Assembly (NCBI GenBank): GCA_022316685.1
Contig: JAKJHU010000030.1
Coordinates: 16,448,018-16,512,017, forward strand
Direction: 5' to 3'
DNA from: Progne subis subis
Taxonomy: Eukaryota > Chordata > Aves > Passeriformes > Hirundinidae
Length of the DNA: 64,000 bases
Part shown: positions 26,634 through 39,240 of the stretch, in pieces
How positions within the stretch are numbered: the first letter of the stretch is position 1
Layout of the letters: every line of letters begins with the position of its first letter
Translations under genes and position numbers: made by a program
Notes under the pieces: model-generated
Told to the model about the DNA's origin: nothing
Database searches by the model: none
The model's input: only the letters and a program-made list of their open reading frames with translations

Positions 26634-27250
26634 ATAGAATTCTTTAGGTTGGAAAAGTCTTTAGGATCATTGAGTCCAACCATTAGACCAGCGCTGCCAA
26701 GTCCACCATTAATCCATATCCACAAGTGCCACACCTACACGTCTTTTAAATCCCTCCTGGGATGGTAACTCAGCTGTCTGTCAACCAACACCACCAGGTC
26801 CTATTCCACTGGGCAGAAAATACTGGCCCCAATACTGGGCCCTGGGGAACACCACTTGTAACTGGATTTAATTCTACTCACCACCATTCTTATCCAGACA
26901 GATTTCTGCCTGGTGAAGAGTGCACATGTCCAAGCCATAAGCACCCAGATTTTCCAGGAGAATGCTGTGAAAGATGCAGTGTCAAAGGCTTTGCTAATGT
27001 CTAGGCAGACATCACAGCCTTTCCTGCACCCACTAAGTGGGTCACCTTGTCATAGAAGGAGATCAGATTGGTCAAGCAGAACTTGCCTTTCATAAATCCT
27101 TGCTGGCTGGGCCTGATCCCCTGGTTGTCCTGTACATGTTCCAGTGATGTCACTCGAGATGATCTGCTCCATAGTCTTCTCTGGCACTGAGGTCACACTG
27201 AGGGTGTGGAGCTCCCCAGATCCTCCTTCCAGCCCTTCTTGCAGATGTGC
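26634..27250 (-). mobile_element. CR1 LINE fragment reaching into the reverse-transcriptase region
   Basis: This is an antisense CR1 copy longer than the others. The + strand opens with the complement of the 3' UTR (ggttggaaaagtctttagg, gagtccaaccattag, acacgtcttttaaatccctc). It then passes into the complement of the distal reverse-transcriptase coding part (aggcagacatcacagcc, ggcctgatcccctggttgtc, gatgatctgctccatag, cagatcctccttccagccc). The coding frame is broken throughout. The 27,250-27,440 flank may hold more degraded sequence. Confidence 0.88.
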
Positions 27251-30200
27251 CTCATGAAGGAGTGGCAGCTACAGTGCTTCTGGGGGGGAGCTGGTTTGGG
27301 TGGGACCCTGGCCAGGCAGTGGCAATATCACCCTCCATTGGTTTGTACTATAATACAGGCATTTTTTCAAGTCTCTACAAGCCCAAGCAGCTTGTCTTCA
27401 AGTGTGTCCAGACTGCACATTCCTAGCAAATGAGATTAATTTTTTCTGATAGTGATGAGTATGACCTTTGGTGCTGAATATTAATGCATATGAAAAGGCC
27501 TTATTGGCTGCTTGCCAAAACTATTTAATATTTGTAGTTAGTGAGGGAACCTTGCTTCAAGTTGCCACCAATGCATGGGAGCCCACGTTACAAGGCATTT
27601 CTGCATGGTTGTGCTGGAAACCATGAGACACAGGGGAGAAATCACAGGCTGGGAGTGGACCCGCACAACTCAGGCTGGCTGAAGTATCTTATTCCCACAA
27701 ACACTGTTTCCAGTTTCCAGTCTGATACAAGAATTGTGGGGCTACACTTTTTCTAGACATACCTGGGAGAAAGCAGAGTTCCTGACATTATGTGTTATGG
27801 TGGTTACATTTTATTGCGAAATTCACCCTTCATATATGCCTGTCTATGATCTTTGCCATGGCTACTTTTCTGTTGAATACATTTCCATTCAAAGCAAAAT
27901 CTTTCTTGCCACCATGTGTAATTTCCATCGTAAGCTTCTATGTCCCAATTACATGGAATTGTGTTTTCCAGATAAGATCAGAAAGGGGAAAAAAATAGAA
28001 ATAAAGGATTAGGTGCAATAAATTAAGAGGTTTGAAAATATAAACTGCAAAAATTAAGCAATCTGACTGGGTCACAAAGAGTTCCAATCAGAGAAATTAA
28101 CACTGCTTGGAATTAATTAGTTCCATAGCTTCCTTCATGCTAATTTATCCATGAAGAAAGAGGAGGGAGGGGAAATTAGAGAGATTGTGCCTTATATACA
28201 GCTACTACGAGGGCCAACACCCAGAAGTTCTGCAGGCTGAAGTGAGAGTGTGCACGATTGAACACACACAGCTCCACTCCCACGGCCGCGTCCCTTGGAT
28301 CCCTCGGGATGTCCTCCTGGACTGCTGGGCCTGCAGTTGCACAGCAGTGCTCCTGTTTCCCAGCACATTCTTCTTCCAGGCACCTACACGTGTACGAGGG
28401 GCTGCTCACAGGGGTGCAGCTGCCAGAGTGAGAGCTTCTTTTCGCTCCTTTTTCCCCCATTAATCTGCTCCGACGACAGCAGAGCCAAACAAAGCCTCTC
28501 GGTGCAGGTAGTTCCTGTGATCTAGTGCCCGGCTGAGTGTCTGACAAAGCCTTTTTTGGCCTGGGACCAAGGCCATGCTGTGCTGTGGATGAATTAGGGG
28601 AAGAGGGATCAGCGCTGCAAACGTGTAGATACAGCAAATGTGAGCTGAAGTTTTGTGTGCTTCCCTACGGCACGGAAACATCCCTGCTCTCCCTCTCCTG
28701 AATAACAGCGGTGTCTGTAATAGCAGGTGGGGTCCTACCCCACATTACTCTGGTTCCAAATTTATTCAGTCTTATTTTACGTAGTTCATTTAGGTTTATC
28801 CAGTGTGATAAACTGTCAGTGCTTTTTCCTAGAACTATTTACGTTCTCATTTGACTGCACTTCAATAGCTCATTAAGTAATTTTGATTTATTCTTGTGTC
28901 CCAGGAAAGAAAACCTGCTCTGTAACAACTGCTATCAGGACAAGGCTTTCCAGCAAGTGTTCTTCAGAGAAGCTGATGTTTAAGTATCTAAAACCAAGTA
29001 AAAATGTAGAAAACATGGTGAGGATGCGGGATCAGACAGCAAAGTTTCTATCAGGGTTGTCCCACTATCCTACACTTTACTAATTTACTTTTAGGCTATA
29101 CTTTGAAATCATGAATAGATGAATGAACTGAATCTATATTAAAAGGATGCAACAAAATGTATAGAAACCATTTTATTATAAACCATGTTCCATGAACATA
29201 AAAAAAATCAGAGAAGCCAAATGTGATCCATTAGTTTCTGAGGAACTTGAACAAAGACGCTACTGGACTGGGATGGCTTTCCAACAGTAAACAACATCAC
29301 TATAAAACAATTGCAACAGACCTTTAAATATTAGAGTGTTTATGGTGTGTAAGTGTGATGGACAGGAGAGGAAAAGGGAGTTTTGGTTTGATGGTTTGGA
29401 TGTTTTTATTTTACTTTTATCAACTAAGTATTTTTCATAGAGATTTTACCAAAAAAATCCATTAGCCTCTTAATAGTTCACCGTGTACTGGCTGCAGACA
29501 CTGAGATTCACAATGGATTGAGAGAAGAAAAGCTGTATTATTTTGATAAATTGTGCTGTTTTATAATATTAATTTGATCTGCAAAATTCCTCTCATCTGG
29601 GCTAAAGCATATTTTTCTTTGGGCACACATAAAATCTTATTATGTGCTCCCATTATCGTTCATCATTATGGTAAAGAGTAAGATAATACTGTGTTGTGCC
29701 TAGACTTGAACACTTTAAGGGAATAAAAAGGCTATATGAATATCTTATGAAGTGATTGCAAAATAAAATTGACATCAAAGTGATTTGACTATGTAACATA
29801 TTCTTCCCTCCGTGTAAAATTGGATTCCTGCTGAAAAGCTCTTTCCTTCTTTTGCATTTGTGAAAGAAAAAGCATAAGCCTCTTGCCCTTGTGGAAATAT
29901 ACAGCATTTTCCCATGTCCACAAGGGCAAAAGTATGCATCCTTATGTGTACTTTTTATTTGAAATTTAATTTTTGGTGCTTAGTTAAAATGAATTCAACC
30001 CTTCCCCATTAATTTCAGCAAGTTGCCCTAAAACTGAGACCTGATTGTGGCAGCTGAAACAGTCAACACATACTGCAAAAGCATTAAGGCAGATCCAGGG
30101 GCCAAAATAATCACCAGATATTAATGACCTGCTTAGCAGCTGGAGCAAAAATACCTGTACAGGGAGGTGGGTGCCACAGAGGTCTGTGCAGATGCACTGT

Positions 30201-31466
30201 GTGACCCGGCCATTGAGGTTGCCACTCCTGCAACTGTGTTTCCAGCTCCTTTTCTTGAGATTGGTAGCCAGCTTCCCATGCATGTCACGCATTCGTATTT
30301 GGTAGTGCTGCTTTCCAGAAGATTTTAAGCTCAGCTGATGTTTCCGTGAGGTTCCCCTGTAAATGTCCCTGCTGGTGGCCCTAAGGGACCTTGCTTGCAG
30401 GAACAGTAAATTCCACGGGAGAGTGATGGCCCCTGGCATGACACAATGTTTCCACACAACACCAAGTTCTGACCTGGTGTGAGCACACTTTGCTTGTTCA
30501 AATCTCTTGAAAAAACTTTGAATGATAAACTTTATCCTGCCACAATTTATGAGAAATTGTGTCCTACCACAGCTGCTCTAAAGTCCTCATGAATACCCCA
30601 TAGTTTGCAGATCAGTGATGACATTGATAAGAATTGTATTCATCCTCTTGGATGCTCCAGCCATGCATGGTTTCAATTTTGTAACTACGAAGCCACTGTA
30701 GCTTAATTATTCCCTAATATAGTCGGCTCTGTGTCAATCAGCTTTCAGCTGATACCTTCCTTTGTCTTGGTATGCATTGGGAGCAACATCTTGGCCTCCT
30801 CATGAAGCACCACAGAAACCATGGAACACTTACTGACTTCAGCAGGGACATGATTACAACCTTAGTTTCGCAATCTTTCTTTAATCTTCTTTTAATTAAT
30901 TTAATTCTGATATCATTATCTAGATTGCCCCATTCATTCAGCCGCACAGCATCTATATCCTCATTCTCACTGGCAGGCTCTGGTAACTTTGCAAATGGGG
31001 CAGCTCTATCTCCCATTTCTACCTTTTGATCTATGCTAACAACTTTCCTTTAGTGTCTGCTGAGCTCAGCCTTTTATCAGGCAGGGCACTCCACCCTCCC
31101 TGGTAGAGGGGGCGCTGCTCTGATCAACGTCGGCATACAGAGCTGAATTTCTACCATCTGCCTCTCCAGCTGATCCTGCTGGCCCATCTTGGCTCTCCAG
31201 CCAGTTTTAAAACCAGTTCAACCAAATCCAATTTAAAACTGAAGGGCAGACAGGATTTCATAAAGTTTTGCAGCCCATTCAAGTTTGATGAGTTTCAGGA
31301 TCTGTGTCATCTCTGCTGAGGGATTTCTTCTGGTAACTTCCTTGGGTGGATAGTATTGGTGTGAGTGGGCAAACACTGTAGCCAGGAACTATAGGTTAGA
31401 ATGTATATAATCTATGCTGGTTTGTTGTTCCATTTACTTAGGTTTATGAAAAGAGTTCAGCTGTTG
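27251..31466. other. MYC-PVT1 intergenic DNA
   Basis: Non-coding and largely AT-rich. Open frames at 27,541-28,012, 28,176-28,681, 29,653-29,907 and 29,984-30,457 have no recognisable domain. The 30,690-31,030 part carries an unexplained 92-codon antisense frame and an inverted repeat ATCAGCT-TTC-AGCTGAT (30,737-30,753), discussed under findings. Confidence 0.45.
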
Positions 31467-31467
31467 T

Positions 31468-31544
31468 GGGTTTTTTGCTTTGTTTTGTTTGGGTTTTTTT
31501 TTTTTTTGTTTGTTTGTTTGTTTGTTTGTTTTGTTTTTTTTTTT
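31468..31544. repeat. T/G-rich low-complexity tract with (GTTT)n
   Basis: T-runs with regular GTTT units (about 31,507-31,530), the complement of the A/C-rich type seen elsewhere. The antisense frame rich in lysine, glutamine and threonine is a by-product. Confidence 0.9.
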
Positions 31545-31914
31545 GCTTAGTGTCACAAAAATGCCATGCCATTTGTACAGTTAAATGGAAAGGTCCAAAC
31601 GATTCCACATTTCTATGACACAATAGATAAGCTGTCCCCTCTTCTGTTTGGCATTGGTGTGATTTTGGCTCCGCTGGTGTGAAGCAGGGACCCAGAGAAG
31701 AGGACAGGCACTGCAGCCGGGTCAGAGTGAGAGAAACACAGGGGCCAGGATGCAGACTGGCATGACTTGCGCCAAGATCCCAAATCCATCCCATATCATT
31801 GGGATAAAAATCCTTATTCTGGTATAATCTAATTTTAAATTGAAATAATTTATATTAGCACACCTCTGCCCACACTATGTGACTGTAACTTGTTATTTTT
31901 TGAAATGGGTAAAT
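31545..31914. other. Intergenic DNA, nothing recognised
   Basis: Short non-coding stretch between the T/G-rich tract and the CR1 copy. No motif of note. Confidence 0.5.
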
Positions 31915-32115
31915 CCTGGTCCACTCGTCTGCTCAGGCAGGGTCATCTGGCACAGGCAGTCCAGGACCATGACCTTTTATCTGTGATGGTGGCTTCTGAA
32001 TATGTTCAAGGATAGAGACTCCACATAACCTCCCTGAGCAATCTGTGCCAGTGGTCAATGATCAACGTCCTGGCCACGACAGCTTTTTTCCATGGTGTGT
32101 CTTGATGTTACACAG
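31915..32115 (-). mobile_element. CR1 LINE fragment
   Basis: Antisense CR1 3' region without the terminal octamers. Readable landmarks on + are gctcaggcagggtcatctgg, ccaggaccatgacc, ggatagagactccac and ctccctgagcaatctgtgcc. Strongly diverged. Confidence 0.82.
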
Positions 32116-32605
32116 GATATAACAGAGAGTATGTAAATTTTCAGAGATGCTGAGCAGATCCCACGGCTGGGATTGCTCATTACTTGTAAGGATCAGGCAA
32201 AAAAAAAGTCACGTGGTTTTCTTCTTCTGGAGCAGTAACAATTTCTGGATTAAAAGACAGCAGAGAAAGGATAAATCTGGGGTACAAAAAGATACAAGTG
32301 CACTGCCTGCCCTCTGCCATTTTTTTCTGAGTAACTTTAAACTCTGATGTACTCTGGCTTCCAGGCAAGGCACAATTTCAGAAGCTCTCAGATGTCAGTG
32401 GTTGCAAAGCTCAGCTGAAAACTGAGCACAAATGGAAAATCCTGTCCTTTGGTCTCTCCTGGCATGTCAACTATTTACTCTGACTTATTTAAAACTTACC
32501 TGCTCTGCCCTCATTTTCTCATTCCAGTCACTTGTACCAATCAGCATCATTTGGCTGAAAGGCAAACGATCCACACAAATCAGTGTTGGTTCCCTGCCAC
32601 AAGCT
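32116..32605. other. Intergenic DNA, nothing recognised
   Basis: Non-coding. Small opposing open frames only. Confidence 0.5.
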
Positions 32606-32746
32606 AAAAAAAAAAACCAAAAAAAAAACCCCACCCCCCCCAAAAAAAAAAAAAAAAAAGAAAAAGAAAACAAACCAACATCAACAACAACAACAACAAC
32701 AACCAAAAAACCAAACCAAAACAAAAAAACCCACAAAACAAAACAA
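32606..32746. repeat. A/C-rich low-complexity tract with (CAA)n
   Basis: Poly(A) with C interruptions, a C7-8 run near 32,633-32,641, then a CAA/AAC trinucleotide run at about 32,682-32,703, then AAAAC units. It explains the lysine/threonine-rich open frames here. Confidence 0.92.
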
Positions 32747-33239
32747 GTCATCCCTGAATACTGAGAGCAGACAATGGACACTGGCAGGAATGCAAGTATC
32801 GGCACACAGCCCTGTGTGGCGCTGGTTTCCTGGGGTGATAGTCTGTTTATGTGATGCTTTCCATACAACCCCTGCTTTCCCTACCCATCACTGCCAAGGT
32901 GAAGCTGTCCAACACAACAGCAAAATAAGCTGCTCTGCCTAGTAGTGGAAAGGTCTTTTCCCAGCACATATTACCATTTGCTTAGATGGGTGGTTAAAGA
33001 TGCTGTGTTGATTTTAATGAAGATTGATAGTCAACATGAATGTGCTGCCTGCCTTGTTTCTCTGCTGGATGCTCAGCAGAGAGTCTGGCCAACCTTAAAC
33101 AGTGGGATCCTCTCTTGATTTGGGGATTAAAAGCTGTCTGTGGAAGACCGTGCTGAGAAAATGCGCTGAGACCTTCTGCTGAAGGGGCTAATTCATACTT
33201 TAGTCAAGTAGCTTTATAACCATGTCTATCATGAAAATT
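32747..33239. other. Intergenic DNA, nothing recognised
   Basis: Non-coding, without recognised repeats. Confidence 0.5.
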
Positions 33240-33420
33240 TGTTATCAGCATATTGTTTGAATCACAGATCAATGCACATTGATTTTGGCAAATCTAATTA
33301 GATTTGATGGGGAAGAACATGGATGCATTTTCTAAGGCTCTGTAGTTCCCATCTTTCTATGGGTAATTTCATTCTGAATTTGTTTAACAGCAATTAAAAA
33401 TTGTGAATCGTCATACTGTG
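33240..33420. promoter_or_regulatory. Candidate regulatory element with two adjacent palindromes
   Basis: ATCAATG-CA-CATTGAT (33,268-33,283) is followed six bases later by the perfect 18-bp palindrome CAAATCTAATTAGATTTG (33,289-33,306). The first presents two inverted ATTGAT cores (ONECUT/CUT-type) and the second a TAATTA homeodomain core. The surrounding 180 bp are AT-rich and free of repeats. The palindromes are seen directly; enhancer function is inferred. The element lies between MYC and PVT1, about 6.4 kb before the PVT1 start. Confidence 0.35.
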
Positions 33421-36400
33421 GAGATATCAGCCACAGTTATCCACTCGCTATCTGTCACCCAATGCTGAGAACAAGAGACTGGGAGTCAGAACTCCAGTGC
33501 CTCCCAGTTACACCAGTCATAAGTCAATGTGCACTCTCTGTATGGCCACAGGCAAGATATTTTACATATCTGCACCCCAGTTTGCATATCTGTATATATG
33601 GATATAGCATATATATGCATCTTAAGGGCATTATGAGACTTCATTGATCACTACTACTAAGCTGTTTCCATTTCTTCTGCTTCCATGGCACAACTCAACA
33701 TCAATTGTCATAATCTGAGATGTGGCAGAGCCACAGCCTTGTGCTTATCTATCTTTGCGAGTACTGTGGCTGTGCTGCAGTTGCTTAAATCTCTTCTTGG
33801 TACAGCAAGGATACCAGCATTACAGGGGTCCATCATGATGTCAGGGCTTAAACGGGGCATTCTCCAGGACTAAACAGGTGAGCAGCTTATGACAGATGCC
33901 CACACCAGATACTTCTGCCTCCCTTAGGTCTTTTCTCCAGTGCTGGTGGAGTTTCTTTAGTGGATGTTAACCAATTTGCCTATATTCATATCCCGCGCCT
34001 TGTAGCATAGGAGCAGCAGCATCATGACTGTGAAATGGACTTAAAATCCCAGGATAGTGCCCTGCTGTGGTGCACATCTTTATCTCTGACATAGGAGCTG
34101 GGAAGAAAGGGGCCAGCACAAGCCAAAGGCTCAGGGTGCAGCCTCTCTCCAGGCAGCAGAGAGATGCAAAGGAAGGTGTTGGACCAGATCTCTCACTTCT
34201 TAGGGCGGTGCTGGGTCTTTGTATGAAACATGGGCAGTGGTGCCACTGTCACCAGCCGTGCTAATGAGAGCACAAGTCTCCCAGCTGCCTCTGAGGGAGA
34301 TCCCATGCCTGCAGCCACAAACCAGCCTGTCCGAGCCCCCAGAGGACCCAGCCCCAGTGCCTGCCCCACGGCTGTGCCCACGCAGGCAGTGTGGGGCACA
34401 TCCATAAACAAGCACTTTAAGCAAGCTGAACTTCACACGAGTGCATAAATAGCGACTGGTTTTGAAAGGAGAAGAACATTAGGTCCTCCACAGGTTTCAC
34501 ACACAGTCCCCCACTTCCCTCCTGTTGCTGGAGGAGCACTGTGCATTGCCCAAAGCTCAGGTTGTGGCTTGGATGTGTCAACAGTCCTGTCGTGACAGTC
34601 CATGGCTGCCAGTGTCACTGTCCCTTGAAAATGGTTCACATGAATGTTGTATATTTGTTATAGATGAAGAGATTAGTGTAAAGACTAAAAAAGGAAAGTA
34701 AACAGAAAGGGAAAGACCCTGGGGATACCTGCAGTTGTGTCTGCCAGCTTGGCTGGTCTGACCTGTTTATAATGTGTAACACAATCACAGGTGCCAAAGA
34801 ATAACCGACAAGTTAAACAGTTTCCTCTTTGAGATTTAGCAACAGGATCTTTGTGTGACTAAAGCAGAGATCTTGCTGTTTTCCCAGGAGCTGAGTGCTT
34901 CAGAAATAGGGAAGCAAACACCAGGCTCTCCTCTGGAGACTGGTGGCATTTTACCTGCTCTGTGCGTCCTCTGCTGCTGTTGAGACACTCGGTTGTCCTG
35001 TGGGTACAGGGCTCCCCTGTGACCAGACCTGTGGCCCTTATCTCTCATCCAAGGGTATCTTCATTTCCATGGTTTTCTATCCCTGCTGACAGCACCACTT
35101 TCCACTTCCTCTCTCAGGCATGCAACTTCTCTAGTGATCTTTCATCCTTCAGACGAAACGAACTCCTCCCCTCAAGGATTTAGCCCCTTTCTCAGGAGCT
35201 TCCTGGGAAATCTGGCTGGGACCTGAATGGTGCTGCCCACCCCTCTTGTTCACAGCATTGTTTTGGGTTTTTTTTCCCACTAATGATGTTGAACGTCCGG
35301 GTCACAGTTTTGATAGCCCTCCCCCAAACTCAAGCATTCTCATCTCTTGTTCTACTTTCTAAATTTAGTAACGTAAACATTTGGTTTCACTTTATCCCAG
35401 GACTTTCTTCTTTCTTAAATTACATTCAAGATAGTAATTTTAAATGCTCTTCATAATCTCTAATGGAGTTTTTGTACCTCTCTGTTCTACTAGTTCAGTC
35501 TTGCTGCACATGCAGGATGGTATCGCTTTGAAAAATTTTTTGTTGTTGTTTTTTGTCATTTGTTTGTTTGTTTTTGGATTTTTTAATATTATTTTTATGC
35601 CACAGACTTGGAGAATATTTGGAGCATCTGAGTCACATGTCTCTGTAGCTGGTAGCTGGGCCTTCAGTGACAAGTCTGTTATTTCTGTGCTTCAAACCAA
35701 CCTCTTTCTCTGCTCTGGAGTCACATATAAGCTAACCAGAATCTGTTCTTCATCTCACATGGAACACTGAGAGGACACAGAAGGCAGTGGAAGTATTTCC
35801 AGCAGCTTCATAAACATTCCAGTCTTTATTTTTTGCTGTTATTGCCTCCTGCTCCTGGCTCTTAGAACTTTGTCCCCACCAAAATCACAGGTGAGTCACC
35901 ACCACCCAGAGATGGATCATTTTGAGTACAGGAATGCCTTTTCTTTACATTAATATGAGTACTTAAATTCAAAGACCGTAAAAAGAAATTAATTATTATA
36001 AGCACCATTGCACTTTCTAATTGTTTTATCACAGAATGAACTTGATATTGGTAAATACAGCAGAGAGGTGTGTATAAGAGTGAGAACAAGAGCTGGTTGT
36101 GTCAAATCATAACACATGCTGCAGAACAAATGGCTGTAACTGGCTGTAAATACATTCAGGATGACAATTAGGTGGTTTCTAATCTTCAGAGAAGAAAAGT
36201 TCCAAGATTATATCCAAGAAGGTGAAATGAGGACAAGACACTGATGTTCAACTTAATGTCTTTATGGGCAGGCTGACGTAAAGTGTTGGTTTCTGTTGGG
36301 AGAAGAGCAGATGCAATGACCTAACCCTTCCTCCTGAGTGTCTGAGATGACTGAGGGCTTTTTGGAGAGTTCTGGAATTAATTGGAACAAGCTTAATCCC

Positions 36401-37786
36401 TGCATGAGGGAAGGTATAATTACTGCCATGATTACACACTCAGCTGTTTTTTCTGCTGTGTCTCTCCGTGGCCCATGTTTGCAGGGAATGTGTGGTGGTT
36501 TGCTCCAGCCCCTGCTGCACCTATCTGCCCAGGCTAATGACACTTCACTTTCCAGCTGCCTGTGATGACCACCTGGAAGCTGTCACCTCCACACTCTAGT
36601 AACCTCAAAGAACACTTCACAGCTCTCCTTGGCTCCACTGGCAGGGATTAAGAAGCACACATGTGATGCCTGGTGCCAGCAAAGCTCGTGGGGTCATAGG
36701 CAGGAAAGTTAAAGCAGAGTGCTGGAGGGTGGAATGCTTCAGCTGCCAGAGCCTCGTTGCAGCCTGACCCCTGATCTTTGCCTCAGATCTTCTTTTGGCC
36801 TCGAAAGAGCATGTTGCGTCAGTTGGCCTTGACTTTGCTCTGTTTAATTTGCAGAGGTGAACTTAGAGCAATGCAATTGCCTTGTATAAGTGTGCTAAGC
36901 TGTCGCAAGGATGATTACACTTGAGTGCTTTATTGATATGAGACTATTCAGATCACATTACGAGATGATTTTTATAGTACAAACAGTAGATAGGGTGGAG
37001 GGCTGAGTGATAAGAACACAAGGCATATTCTAGATGCCTGTGGAAAGAGGGCCATTTTATATTTCCTGCACTGAGAGACCCTTGGTGGGATGAAAACTGT
37101 GTGTCTCCCCTGGTTACTGAGGCCACAGCTGTGCCACCGTGGGGGGATGTGCTTGGTGGTTAGCTGTCATCCCCCTGCCAGCCTCCCTGAAAAGGTATAA
37201 TGGGTGGTCTGTGAATTTTTATGGGACGTGGGGTCTGACTTCCAAACCCCAGGAGTGCCTTGCAGTGGAGGGGAACAGCATATCCTTGTGCCACAGGTTG
37301 CAGAGGTGCCACATTTGTATAACCTCGTGTGATCATCATCTGGCTTCTCTGTGTGTAAAAGGCAGGCAAACATCTGCACTCCTCTTCATGATATTTCCCT
37401 GACTTTGTAATGCCAGGAATTGGACATGAAATACCTGTTTCTTGTCATGGCACACAGAGTTGTGTTCACAGCCATGTTGCTGGTGCTGGTAATACATGGG
37501 CAAGTCTGTGGCATCAGGAAAACCTCTACTAATTTGAGCTGATGTTTTAACAGCAGATTCTATGTGTAACGCTCTATGCGTTTTGCCAAGGAAGGGAGTC
37601 CTAGGGAGAAAGGAATGAAAACTCAATTTTCAGAGCGATTTGATACATATATATTTCTCTTCTGCTCTCGCCACCAGGAACAGTGAAGGAGCCATCAGGG
37701 CCCCATTTAAGGGCAATACCCATGTGAAAGCAAAATAATAGTTTTATGCCACTGCTTCGCCCAAACTCTGGTGTGGGAATGGGCTT
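33421..37786. other. MYC-PVT1 intergenic DNA
   Basis: Non-coding. It includes a T/G-rich low-complexity tract at 35,535-35,588 (GTT and GTTT units). Many overlapping open frames at 34,067-34,639, 35,440-35,770 and 37,139-37,626 lie on both strands and have no domain. Confidence 0.45.
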
Positions 37787-37864
37787 GAAGAAAAAAGTGT
37801 GTCAGACTGCTCCAGAAAAAATTGTGTCAGTGTGCTTCAGAAGAAAATGTGTCAGGGTGCTACA
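37787..37864 (+). repeat. Three-copy minisatellite, 25-28 bp unit
   Basis: Three tandem copies at 37,787-37,814, 37,815-37,839 and 37,840-37,864. Each starts GAA(G)AAAA, contains TGTGTCAG and ends TGCT-C/T/A-CA. Copies two and three are 25 bp; the first has three extra purines. Confidence 0.85.
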
Positions 37865-38940
37865 ACACTTAGCCCTTTTCATCTGGTAAAACCAACCTTT
37901 GGTCTCATGAGTAACCTTAGATTTTGATCTTTCTCCTGAGTTCACTGACCTCAGGAAAGTCATTTATTTAGGACTTGGTCTCCAGCCATCTGTAAGGGTA
38001 TGGCCCAAAGTGATCTCCTCCACCTCTCTTCCTCTGCAACAGTTTGCTGAAAGGGACAGCACAAAACCTTTTATCTACCTGTTCTGCAGGGCTCCCACCT
38101 CTCTTACCATGGGCATGGAAAGCCTCTTTTTTTAACCCAACGCTGTTATCTTTTTAAATTGCAGGACTACAGAGTTGCAGCTTGGATTTATACCCTAATT
38201 TTGTGCCTTTTGCACAAGTATTTGCTTCTCCTGTAATGACTAGGTAGTTTTTCCAGATCAGCTCTTTCTTGAAATAGTCAAAGCATTGCAGGGGAGTTGG
38301 GAGCATATTTATTAATTAAATGGAGCAACATGTGTTATCCACATGAAGATGTCACTATGCTGGGTTGAGACAGGCTCTGTGCAGAGGCTGATTAGCCTGG
38401 TGTGGCAGGGGCAGCTCCCAGGCTGGGCACCACAACCCACACAGATACCAGCACCCTCTCAGGCTGTATGCACTGCAGAAGTGACGCTGCAGCTCCCACC
38501 TCACTGCAAAGGTGCCGGCACAGCAGGATTCTAGATCCCCTCCTGGAGAGAGTAATAGCAGTATGGAGAAAAATCTCACATGGCATTGCAGCTTCTACTT
38601 CATTTTGGGTCCAGACTGGAATCAAGGGCATGCATTTCATTTTTTCTTCGTTTGGTTAAAAAAAAAAAAAAAAAAAGGCAACAGAAATGGAAATAAAGCT
38701 TGTTCCATCCATATGCTGGAGATTTGCTCTTTTCCTGTTTCAACAGTCTGCAGCCTGGTCTGTACTCTCAACGTTCTCTTTTTGAGTTCTTGGAGGATTG
38801 CAAAGCTACATACATTTGTATGTGATGCTTGTATTCTCTCCCGTGATAACTTAGGAGACAGACATGATATGTCAGCACTTGGGAGAATGGTATTTACAAG
38901 AAAAAAAAAAAATCTGTAAGAAGCAAACTCTCAGTGTCTG
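37865..38940. other. Intergenic DNA upstream of PVT1 CpG island
   Basis: Non-coding. An A19 run lies at 38,658-38,676. Opposing open frames at 38,343-38,659 have no recognisable domain. Confidence 0.5.
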
Positions 38941-39154
38941 GGAGAAACGGGGCCGAAGGCTTCTGTTGGGGTGAACAACCGCGGAGGACGTGCAGTGACG
39001 GCTCCCGTGCTGCCCATCCGCTGATGCTGCAGCTGATTCCGCTCCTCCGCGGCACCTTCCCGTCCGAGGGAGCAGGACGGGGTCCCGTAACCTGCCACGT
39101 GCACGCTGCGCCCCTCCACGCCGGCTTCCTCCGCACCTGCGGAGTGCCGTCGGG

Positions 39155-39186
<32 letters not shown>

Positions 39187-39240
39187 TCTTTTACTTAATT
39201 ATTTAAATTTCAAGGTACGCCGAGGCTTGGCTGTACTGGC

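Noticed and set aside
36830..36990. Repeat-free segment with GCAATTGC and several ATTA cores
   Set aside because: It looks like many neutral AT-rich stretches, with no long palindrome or dense cluster to set it apart.
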